A stretch of DNA of 64,000 nt, taken from contig NZ_JAENGP010000003.1 in NCBI RefSeq assembly GCF_016595155.1, positions 186,001-250,000 on the forward strand, in the 5' to 3' direction. Every line of letters begins with the position of its first letter. Within the stretch, counting starts at the first letter, position 1. A program made the translations under genes and the position numbers. Below are positions 47,632 to 54,343 of the stretch, piece by piece. The DNA comes from Advenella mandrilli. GTDB lineage: Bacteria; Pseudomonadota; Gammaproteobacteria; Burkholderiales; Burkholderiaceae_B. Under the pieces are notes generated by a model. It was not told the origin of the DNA. It worked only from the letters and a program-made list of their open reading frames with translations, and searched no databases.

Positions 47632-47780
47632 GCAAACTCCCGATCCAATTAAACTGCCAATTATCGTAACATGTATTTCGCGTTCACCATTCAGCAACAT
47701 TCATTAATAGCGACACGGGGTTTACCATGATTTATGCAATTACTTCTTGACTTCGCTCAAGCTTCCCATATAATTACGCA

Positions 47781-47904
47781 AATCAAGGGGAGTAGCTTTC
47801 TTCCGCCGCATCGTCATTTCGATTGTTTGTCTATAACGCAAGCGTCCGGTGCCCGGGCAACATACCAAATGTTGCAAGCAAGACCTTGCCATTACGGGCA
47901 AGGT
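47781..47904 (+). ncRNA. yybP-ykoY (manganese-sensing) riboswitch
   Basis: The aptamer carries both conserved loops: AAGGGGAGTAGC at 47785-47796 and, about 70 bases on, CAACATACCAAATGTT followed by GCAAGCAAGACCTT. This matches the known yybP-ykoY core, in which the 3' ACCTT closes P1 with the 5' AAGG. The same 3' strand can instead pair in a hairpin, accttgcc (47883-47890) with ggcaaggt (47897-47904), which is incompatible with P1. The downstream gene is a TerC-family exporter, the usual target (alx/ykoY). An open frame crossing this region is not a gene. Confidence 0.9.
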
Positions 47905-47924
47905 ACGTCTTCTCTATTTAAGAT

Positions 47925-47960
47925 GGCCTGTGTCCTGATGGATCAGGCCTTTTTGTTTTT
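47925..47960 (+). terminator. riboswitch-associated terminator
   Basis: ggcctg (47925-47930) pairs with caggcc (47944-47949), followed by TTTTTGTTTTTTTT. It lies in the leader between the aptamer and the TerC gene, as expected for transcriptional control. Confidence 0.85.
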
Positions 47961-48062
47961 TTTGTCCGGTACATTCCCCTTTTATTCATAAGGAAACCGC
48001 TCAAAAAGACTCAAGCCAGATCCGTTTCTCTTTCCAATTTCTGTTATTTCAAAGGGTAACTG

Positions 48063-48776
48063 ATGCTTGAATTTTTACAAACACTTAGCTGGGCTGCTGT
48101 CTTTCAGATTATTCTGATTGATATTCTGCTTGGTGGCGACAATGCCGTGGTTATCGCTCTGGCTTGCCGTAATCTTCCCAAAAAACAGCGCATGCAGGGT
48201 ATTTTATGGGGCACTGCCGGTGCCATTGGCCTGAGGGTTGTCCTGATTGCTTTTGCCCTGACCTTGCTAAGCATCCCATTCCTGAAAATTATCGGTGCTT
48301 TGCTACTGGTATGGGTTGGCGTTAAGCTGCTGATTCCCGAAGGAGATGCCCACGGCAATATCGCAGGCAACACCTCGATTATGGCTGCCGTTAAAACCAT
48401 TATTGTGGCAGACTTCGTGATGAGTCTGGACAACGTGATTGCCATTGCCGGCGCCGCCCAAACCGCCAACCCCGATCACCAGATTGGCCTGGTTATCTTC
48501 GGTCTGGTCGTGAGTGTACCTATTATTATCTGGGGCAGCACCATCGTCTTGAAACTGATCGACAAATTCCCATGGGTCATTACCCTGGGCGCTGCTTTGC
48601 TGGGCTGGATTGCCGGTGGCATGCTGTTAACCGATATTTTCATTGTAGAAAAAATTGGCGAGCCTTCCACCACACTGAAGCTGGCCGCGGAAGTGATTGG
48701 CGCAGTGGCTATTGTGCTAATGGGTAAATTCTTTGCCAGCCGCAAATTAAAAGCGAATGTAAATACCGAAGCGTAA
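48063..48776 (+). CDS. TerC-family integral membrane protein, probable Mn2+ exporter (Alx/YkoY type)
   Basis: 237 residues with about seven membrane helices. The conserved acidic metal-site motifs of the family are GGDNAVVIALACRNLP near residues 23-38 and ADFVMSLDNVIAIAGAA near 115-131. Regulation by the upstream yybP-ykoY riboswitch indicates induction by manganese, consistent with Alx-like exporters. A long perfect hairpin terminator follows. The start ATG at 48063 has AAAGGG nine bases upstream. Confidence 0.93.
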   Translation: MLEFLQTLSWAAVFQIILIDILLGGDNAVVIALACRNLPKKQRMQGILWGTAGAIGLRVVLIAFALTLLSIPFLKIIGALLLVWVGVKLLIPEGDAHGNIAGNTSIMAAVKTIIVADFVMSLDNVIAIAGAAQTANPDHQIGLVIFGLVVSVPIIIWGSTIVLKLIDKFPWVITLGAALLGWIAGGMLLTDIFIVEKIGEPSTTLKLAAEVIGAVAIVLMGKFFASRKLKANVNTEA

Positions 48777-49095
48777 GAAGGCAGGCAGGTCCAGGCCACC
48801 TAAGGCCTGCCCCCAGCCCTCAAGCAAACAGCTAAACGGATCAAAACCGGGTATGTGGAAATTCCATCTACCCGGTTTTATATTAAGCCTCACCATTTTG
48901 CCTGAATTTTTTTTGTCAGTGCGCTTTACAGACTAAAAAATTGCCCAATAAATCATATAATTAGCCCTGTCCAATTTATATTTGCAATTCTCCAGCCTCT
49001 CATTGTCACCCTGAATATCATGTAAAGGGGCTCATGCATCTATATTTTTCAATGAATACCGCAAGTATTGTGTTTTGTATAAAGGTAACAAACAA
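48777..49095. other. intergenic region before panD
   Basis: About 320 bp. It holds the TerC terminator (48843-48885) and the panD promoter region. A TATAAT string is at 48956-48961 without a good -35 at the right distance. No other structure was recognised. Confidence 0.4.
48843..48885 (+). terminator. intrinsic terminator after the TerC gene
   Basis: aaaaccgggta (48843-48853) pairs with tacccggtttt (48869-48879), with an inner tggaa/ttcca stem, followed by ATATT. The symmetry makes it strong on both strands. Confidence 0.9.
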
Positions 49096-49479
49096 ATGTT
49101 TCGAATGATGATGAATAGCAAAATTCACCGCGCTCAAGTGACCGAGGCGAATTTGGACTACGTCGGCTCTGTCACCATCGACCAGGATATCCTGGACGCC
49201 GTTGGCATGCTGGCCAATGAAAAGGTGCATATTGTCAATAATAATAACGGCGCCCGGCTTGAAACCTATATTATCCCGGGCAAGCGTGGCAGTGGCGTGA
49301 TTTGCCTTAACGGTGCGGCAGCCCGCCTGGTTCAGAAAGGCGACATTGTCATTATTATGTCTTATGTTTATGTTGATGCCAAAGAAGCCGAAACTCATCA
49401 ACCCAAAGTGGCCATCATGGGTGAAAACAACCGCATCAAGGAAATTATCGGCGTCGAGCCCGAAGCGACCATTATGTAG
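49096..49479 (+). CDS. panD: aspartate 1-decarboxylase
   Basis: 127 residues from ATG 49096 ([20 protein letters not shown]). Gly24-Ser25 in [10 protein letters not shown] is the self-cleavage site that forms the pyruvoyl cofactor, in the same position as in the E. coli enzyme. The product beta-alanine feeds pantothenate and CoA synthesis. [11 protein letters not shown] and [12 protein letters not shown] are further family motifs. panB and panC are not adjacent. The IscB element begins 16 bp after the stop codon, so panD is intact. Confidence 0.97.
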   Translation: MFRMMMNSKIHRAQVTEANLDYVGSVTIDQDILDAVGMLANEKVHIVNNNNGARLETYIIPGKRGSGVICLNGAAARLVQKGDIVIIMSYVYVDAKEAETHQPKVAIMGENNRIKEIIGVEPEATIM

Positions 49480-49494
49480 TTTAAACAGTCAATC

Positions 49495-49625
49495 ACCCCG
49501 CCCTGAAGGGCGAGGCTTGTGGTGTTAACACTTCACAGGCCTGAGATTGTCCAGACCGAGTGCTTAGGCACTATGTTGTACGTAAGTCCGTAGACCCACC
49601 CTGGGATGCTTCCTCAGTCCCAGGC
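49495..49625 (+). ncRNA. candidate omega-RNA scaffold of the IscB element
   Basis: The stretch between the left-end hairpin and the first codons of iscB folds repeatedly: cgccct/agggcg (49499-49512), tgtggtg with caca around ttaa (49519-49536), agtgc/gcact (49559-49572), and cctggga/tcccagg (49600-49606 with 49618-49624). The loop of the last hairpin contains ctcag, complementary to ctgag at 49541-49545, a possible pseudoknot. In IscB systems the omega-RNA lies just here and its guide comes from the DNA to the left of the left end. Confidence 0.5.
49499..49512. repeat. left-end hairpin of the IscB element
   Basis: CGCCCTGAAGGGCG, a six-base-pair palindrome with a two-base loop, matching the right-end hairpin at 13 of 14 positions and sharing its flanks. 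Confidence 0.75.
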
Positions 49626-50994
49626 CCTGGAAATCACCGCTGCAGACACGCTTCGGGTAAGCACGAAACGGGCGGTGATTCATCGTCATATGCCGTTGGT
49701 GATTCGATTAAAGGATCGCCGCCGGGATGAGAGCGCCCTTCAGCCGGTGCGCATCAAACTGGATCCCGGCAGTAAAACAACGGGCGTCGCAGTCGCGCGA
49801 GAATCAAGCACTGTTAATCCGGATACCGGCGAGGTTCAGCGCCAGGCGGCTGTACTGGCTTTAATTGAGCTGGTGCATCGCGGCCACCGGATTAGCGAAG
49901 CGCTGACCGCCCGCCGACAGATGCGCCGTCGCCGCAGGGGTCAATTACGCTACCGCGCACCCCGATTCTTAAACCGCAGCAAACCTAAAGGCTGGCTAGC
50001 GCCATCCTTACAGCATCGGGTAGATACCACGGCAGCCTGGGTGACACGCCTGTCCCGTTGGGCGCCGATCACGGCCTTGAGCTCAGAGCTGGTGCGCTTT
50101 GATATGCAACAGATGCAAAATCCGGAGATTTCTGGCGTCGAGTATCAACAAGGCGCCTTGGCGGGGTACGAGGTGCGTGAATATTTACTGGAAAAATGGG
50201 GGCGCAAATGCGTGTACTGCGATGCGACTCAAACGCCGTTACAGATTGAGCACCTTCAACCCCGGGCACGCGGCGGCTCAAACCGGATCAGTAACCTGGC
50301 CCTGGCGTGTGGCCCATGCAACCTGAAAAAGGCTGCCCAACCCTTGAGCACTTTTTTAGCCAAGGATCCCCTAAGATTGGCGCGGATTCAAGCGCAAGCC
50401 AAGCAACCGCTGCGGGACGCGGCAGCAGTCAATGCTACCCGCTGGGCGCTGGCGCAAGCGTTAAAGTCCACCAGTCTCCCGCTGGAACTGGCCTCCGGTG
50501 GCCGAACGAAATACAACCGCACCCGGTTCAGCATACCAAAAACCCATGCCCTGGATGCCGCCTGCGTTGGAGAGGTAAGCGAAGTGACTCAATGGCAGCA
50601 GCCCACCTTACAAGTAAATTGTACCGGGCGAGGTAGTTACCAGCGCACCCGCCTGAATAAGTACGGTTTCCCTCGGGGCTATTTGATGCGCCAAAAATCC
50701 GTCAAAGGCTTTCAAACCGGCGATCGGGTACGGGCTATCGTACCGGCCTCCAGCAAAAAAGCAGGTACGTATACCGGGCGCGTCGCCGTCAGGGCCGCCG
50801 GCAGCTTCAATATTCAAACCGGTAGAGAGATCGTGCAAGGTATCTCGCACAAATACTGCCGAATTATTCAACGTAGCGATGGCTACGGTTATACAAGGAT
50901 AGCCTACTTAAAAGGAGACGCAGGAATTGGGCATGGTTACCATGCCGCGCTATCCCTCCCCGCCCTAAAGGGCGAGGTTTTCCGCGCAAGTTGA
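49606..50994 (+). CDS. iscB: IscB RNA-guided HNH/RuvC endonuclease
   Basis: 462 residues. Domains in order: short N-terminal PLMP-like part (1-45), RuvC-I with Asp53 (IKLDPGSKTTGVAV), Arg-rich bridge helix (103-120, RRQMRRRRRGQLRYRAPR), RuvC-II with Glu161 (SSELVRFD), HNH domain with zinc Cys202/205/235/238 and catalytic His216 (QIEHLQPRARGGSNR), RuvC-III with His314 and Asp317 (KTHALDAAC), then a C-terminal target-recognition part. All nuclease residues are present, so it may be active. The last codons (SLPALKGEVF) run through the right-end hairpin, as usual for this family. The first beta strand of the PLMP domain is missing or upstream of an in-frame TAG at 49591. Confidence 0.92.
   Translation: MLPQSQALEITAADTLRVSTKRAVIHRHMPLVIRLKDRRRDESALQPVRIKLDPGSKTTGVAVARESSTVNPDTGEVQRQAAVLALIELVHRGHRISEALTARRQMRRRRRGQLRYRAPRFLNRSKPKGWLAPSLQHRVDTTAAWVTRLSRWAPITALSSELVRFDMQQMQNPEISGVEYQQGALAGYEVREYLLEKWGRKCVYCDATQTPLQIEHLQPRARGGSNRISNLALACGPCNLKKAAQPLSTFLAKDPLRLARIQAQAKQPLRDAAAVNATRWALAQALKSTSLPLELASGGRTKYNRTRFSIPKTHALDAACVGEVSEVTQWQQPTLQVNCTGRGSYQRTRLNKYGFPRGYLMRQKSVKGFQTGDRVRAIVPASSKKAGTYTGRVAVRAAGSFNIQTGREIVQGISHKYCRIIQRSDGYGYTRIAYLKGDAGIGHGYHAALSLPALKGEVFRAS
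50961..50974. repeat. right-end hairpin of the IscB element
   Basis: CGCCCTAAAGGGCG, direct-orientation counterpart of the left-end hairpin, inside the last codons of iscB. Confidence 0.75.
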
Positions 50995-51018
50995 TGATGA
51001 CAAATGGCAACATGTTGC

Positions 51019-51032
51019 TTGATGTAGATCAT
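51019..51032. promoter_or_regulatory. FNR/ANR-like site upstream of the copper-receptor operon
   Basis: TTGATGTAGATCAT matches TTGAT-N4-ATCAA at nine of ten defined bases. It lies 63 bp before the DUF2946-like gene. The related receptor NosA of Pseudomonas is induced under denitrifying conditions, which would fit. Confidence 0.45.
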
Positions 51033-51094
51033 GCCAATCATTAAAACGTTTTTCATGAATTGACGCTGAATATGGGCATTATTAGAATTCAGTA

Positions 51095-51517
51095 ATGCCC
51101 AACACCTTAAAACCATATAAGCAGACACAGCACCTGAAAGCACGTATTGCCGCCTGTTTTCTCTTGCTTGCCCTGGTATTGCGCAGTCTTATCCCCATTG
51201 GTTATATGCCAGCATCCCAGGCCTCGGCATCGGGGTTCATGACCTTAACCATCTGTAACCCTGAACACGGTTTTTACACAATTCAGGTTCCCATTAGCGA
51301 TACCGGCACCGTCGGCAACGAAACCCCGCTTGCTAACGAATGTCCTTATGGTATTCTGGCACAGCAGTTTTTTATTGATCCGCCCCCGATACCAACACCG
51401 CTTATTAGCAAGCCAGCCACGGCCAGGCCATTTTCATTTAAAAACACCCACTATCCGGTTTTCAATATCCGCGGTTCCCCTTTGGGCCCGCGCGCGCCAC
51501 CTTCTGTACTTTCCTGA
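51095..51517 (+). CDS. DUF2946-like small exported/membrane protein
   Basis: 140 residues. A single N-terminal hydrophobic segment (AACFLLLALVLRSLIPIGYM, near residues 19-38) is followed by a short Ser-rich part and LTICNPEHG, then a Pro-rich tail. The LRSLIPIGYMP and Cys layout resembles DUF2946 proteins, which commonly sit beside copper-receptor genes. A second Cys (NECPYG) follows. It lies 142 bp before the copper-receptor gene. Role unknown; copper binding or handling in the periplasm is inference. No clear ribosome site is visible. Confidence 0.62.
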   Translation: MPNTLKPYKQTQHLKARIAACFLLLALVLRSLIPIGYMPASQASASGFMTLTICNPEHGFYTIQVPISDTGTVGNETPLANECPYGILAQQFFIDPPPIPTPLISKPATARPFSFKNTHYPVFNIRGSPLGPRAPPSVLS

Positions 51518-51659
51518 CTCCCTCTCCGTTATTTCGCCTTGTCTTGCCCGATATAAGTCCTGATTTTGCTTGCCCGTTTTTTGTGCAGGCGCCTTGTGCT
51601 GCATCCTTTACCGGGTAACGAGAAGCAAAGCTGATGCAATTTTCAACAAGTACAGAAAC

Positions 51660-53693
51660 ATGAAACCCTTTAACCATCCCCCTATTTTCAGGCATTCCCT
51701 GCTTTCATCCACTTTATTACTGGCCATGACGGCATCTGCCATGGCCCAGGATACCAACAAGGTTACCCGGCTTGAAACCATTCTGGTTACACAGGTCGCC
51801 CCAGACTTCCCGCTTACCTATACCACCAACCCCAAACTTCCCCGCCAGCCCATTCCCGCCAGTGACGCCACCGACTACCTCAAAACCATTCCCGGTTTTT
51901 CAGCCCTGCGCAATGGCGGCTCCAATAGCGATCCTGTTTTACGCGGCATGTTCGGATCACGCATCAATATGCTGGCCAATGGTTCCAATATGCCGGGTGC
52001 CTGCGGTGGACGCATGGATAATCCGGGCTCATACATTGCGCCCGAGAACTTTGATGAACTGACCGTTGTAAAAGGACCGCAAACCGTTATCTGGGGGCCG
52101 GGTGCCTCGGCGGGAACCGTACGCTTTGACCGCAATCCGCCCGTTTTTGAAGAAGGTAAAAATATTAATTTCGAGGGTTCTTTAGTGGGCGGCTCATGGG
52201 GCAGGAATGACCAGACCGCCGATATTGAAACAGGCAATGACAAATTTTATGCCCGTGTCACCGCCAACCACTCACACGCCCAGGACTACAAAGATGGCGA
52301 TGGCAACAAGGTTCACTCCCACTGGGACAAATGGAATGCCGATCTTTCCCTGGGCATTACGCCCGATGCCAACACCCTTCTTGAATTAACCGCCGGTACC
52401 GGTGATGCCAAGACCGCCTACGCGACCCGCGGCATGGATGGCACAAAATTCAAGCGTAAAAGCTATGGGCTAAGATTCAAAAAACAAAACATTGGGACTG
52501 TGTTTGATGAGTTTGAAGCCCATCTTTATTACAACCAGGCTGATCATGTCATGGACAATTTCCGCATGCGGGACTACACCATGAAAATGGAATCCAACCC
52601 AAGGCGCACAACCTGGGGAGGCAGGGTGGCTGGCACCTTCCGCTTCAATGACAATTTAAGCCTGGTCACCGGCCTTGATTTCCAGAAAAGCAAACATGAG
52701 CTGCGCAAATTTGCACGCAACGGAATGGAATGGATTTCCGCCACCGAAATGCCCTGGCAAGACAATGCCAAGTTCAGCAATACTGGCCTATTTGGCGAAC
52801 TTGTCTGGCAAACCTCGGCATCAGGCAAACTGATTGGCGGCCTGCGGCTTGACCGGGCTACCGCCAAAGATTACCGGGCAGGTTCGCCCAGCAAAGGCCA
52901 TAAACGAGACGACACGCTTACCAGCGGCTTTATCCGCTACGAGCATGAGCTTAACGATATGTCCACCACGGTCTATGCGGGTCTGGGTCATGTCGAACGT
53001 TTCCCCGACTTCTGGGAACTGGTTTCTCCCGGTGCCGGGCCCGAGGGTTCAGTCAACGCCTTCAGGGGGATCAAGCCTGAAAAAACAACCCAGCTTGATT
53101 TTGGTGCCCAATACAAAGGCGAACACCTGGAAGCCTGGCTTTCCGGCTATGTTGGTTATATGAAGGATTTCATCCTGTTTGACTATGCTTCATTAGGTGG
53201 CGGCGTTAAACAAGTACGTAATGTTAATGCCCGCATTATGGGAGCAGAAATGGGTGCCTCGTATGAGGTATCCGACCAACTCAAGCTAAACGGCACTTTA
53301 GCCTATGCCTGGGGCAAAAACAGTGATGACGGCCGCCCCATGGCGCAAATTCCGCCGCTTGAAACACGCCTTAGTGTCCAATATGATGACGGAATCTGGT
53401 CGGCCGGTGCCTTATGGCGCCTGGTGGCACCGCAAAAACGATATGCCACCAACCACGGTAATGTTGCCAGCAAAGATTTTGGGCCCAGTGCCGGCTTTGG
53501 CACACTGGCCCTGAATGCCGGCTATGCGTTCAATGACCGGGTCAAACTTACCGTAGGCATCGACAACCTGTTTGACAAAACCTACAGCGAACACCTGAAT
53601 CTGGCGGGTGTCGGTGCTTTTGGCTATGCCGCCAACACCCGTATCAACGAACCCGGCCGCACTGCCTGGGCAAGGTTAAACATCAAATATTAA
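51660..53693 (+). CDS. TonB-dependent copper receptor (OprC/NosA family)
   Basis: 677 residues from ATG 51660. A Sec signal (residues about 1-30, ending AMAQ) precedes a plug domain that has LRGMFGSRINMLANGSNMPGACGGRMDNPGSYI near residues 90-122 (in pieces), the hallmark of the copper-receptor subfamily, and LTVVKGPQTVIWGPGASAGTVRF. The barrel ends in a C-terminal aromatic-type strand (ARLNIKY). The Met/Cys-rich plug segment is where OprC binds copper. The open frame extends upstream to 51570 but without a signal peptide at its start. It would import copper across the outer membrane. Confidence 0.92.
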   Translation: MKPFNHPPIFRHSLLSSTLLLAMTASAMAQDTNKVTRLETILVTQVAPDFPLTYTTNPKLPRQPIPASDATDYLKTIPGFSALRNGGSNSDPVLRGMFGSRINMLANGSNMPGACGGRMDNPGSYIAPENFDELTVVKGPQTVIWGPGASAGTVRFDRNPPVFEEGKNINFEGSLVGGSWGRNDQTADIETGNDKFYARVTANHSHAQDYKDGDGNKVHSHWDKWNADLSLGITPDANTLLELTAGTGDAKTAYATRGMDGTKFKRKSYGLRFKKQNIGTVFDEFEAHLYYNQADHVMDNFRMRDYTMKMESNPRRTTWGGRVAGTFRFNDNLSLVTGLDFQKSKHELRKFARNGMEWISATEMPWQDNAKFSNTGLFGELVWQTSASGKLIGGLRLDRATAKDYRAGSPSKGHKRDDTLTSGFIRYEHELNDMSTTVYAGLGHVERFPDFWELVSPGAGPEGSVNAFRGIKPEKTTQLDFGAQYKGEHLEAWLSGYVGYMKDFILFDYASLGGGVKQVRNVNARIMGAEMGASYEVSDQLKLNGTLAYAWGKNSDDGRPMAQIPPLETRLSVQYDDGIWSAGALWRLVAPQKRYATNHGNVASKDFGPSAGFGTLALNAGYAFNDRVKLTVGIDNLFDKTYSEHLNLAGVGAFGYAANTRINEPGRTAWARLNIKY

Positions 53694-53710
53694 GGTATGC
53701 CTGCCAAAGC

Positions 53711-53740
53711 AAAAAGAGGCCCCCTGCCTCTTTTTGTTTA
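53711..53740. terminator. bidirectional terminator between the copper receptor and response regulator genes
   Basis: A perfect 10-bp stem aaaaagaggc (53711-53720) with gcctcttttt (53726-53735), loop ccctg-like, with A- and T-runs on the two sides. It serves both convergent genes. Confidence 0.9.
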
Positions 53741-54343
53741 TAGTTTCATGCAGGCCTGGTTAACCGCCCGCACGAATTCAGGCAGATTGTCCACCTGCAT
53801 TTTCTGCATGGCACTGGCTCGCTGGACTTCAACCGTACGTACGGCAATATACAGCTCATCGGCAATCATCTTGTTGGTTTTACCCTGCAAAACCAGTTCA
53901 GCAACCTGTTTTTCCCTTGGCGACAAAGACGCATAAAGACTTCTTAAACGACAGCAAAGCAAGTTCCGTTCTGCCTGCGCCTGCGCATTTTCAAGGGCGA
54001 CGGCCATTTGGGCAAGGGAAACCGGTTTCTGCAAAAAATCCACCACTCCTTTTTTCAGCATTTCAACCGCCATGGGTACATCGGCATGTCCAGTAAGAAT
54101 AATAACGGCCAACGTACTTTTTGCTTCAATTAAAAGCTGGTAAAGCTCCTGTCCGCTTAAATGAGGCATGCGAATATCAAGAATAACAACCCCTCCCTGA
54201 TCAATCTGGGCCCTCTCCAGGAATGTGCAGCCATCGGGCCAGGTAAAGGCATCATAACCAAGGCTTTGCAACAAATACAGCAACGCCTCTCTTACCGAGA
54301 CATCATCATCAACAATATGAATAGGCAAGGTATCCGGTTTCAT
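53738..54343 (-). CDS. FixJ/TtrR-type response regulator (receiver plus LuxR helix-turn-helix)
   Basis: 201 residues. The receiver has the acid pair DDD (12-14), phosphorylation site Asp56 (VVILDIRMPHLSG), Thr84 (ILTGHAD) and Lys106 (FLQKPV). The C-terminal LuxR-type DNA-binding domain is near 135-195 (LSPREKQVAELVLQGKTNKMIADEL). Its start overlaps the sensor kinase stop by four bases, so both are made together. The kinase's tetrathionate-sensor-like input domain and the divergent cytochrome genes point to control of thiosulfate/tetrathionate metabolism. Confidence 0.92.
   Translation of the reverse strand: MKPDTLPIHIVDDDVSVREALLYLLQSLGYDAFTWPDGCTFLERAQIDQGGVVILDIRMPHLSGQELYQLLIEAKSTLAVIILTGHADVPMAVEMLKKGVVDFLQKPVSLAQMAVALENAQAQAERNLLCCRLRSLYASLSPREKQVAELVLQGKTNKMIADELYIAVRTVEVQRASAMQKMQVDNLPEFVRAVNQACMKL

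Larger units (their letters stand above)
49495..50990 (+). mobile_element. IscB element (IS200/IS605-like, without tnpA)
   Basis: About 1.5 kb bounded by two near-identical hairpin motifs in the same orientation, CCCCGCCCTGAAGGGCGAGG on the left (from 49497) and CCCCGCCCTAAAGGGCGAGG on the right (from 50958). It contains one gene, iscB, and a structured upstream region. There is no Y1 transposase, so it would need one acting in trans. The left end lies 16 bp from the panD stop. Exact ends cannot be set without an empty site. Confidence 0.75.

Noticed and set aside
47734-47991. 85-residue open frame upstream of the TerC gene
   Set aside because: It overlaps the riboswitch and its terminator and has no ribosome site or recognisable domain.
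48905-48961. TATAAT as panD promoter
   Set aside because: No -35 box at 16-18 bp; TTTACA and TTGTCA strings are at wrong distances, so it was not listed as a promoter.
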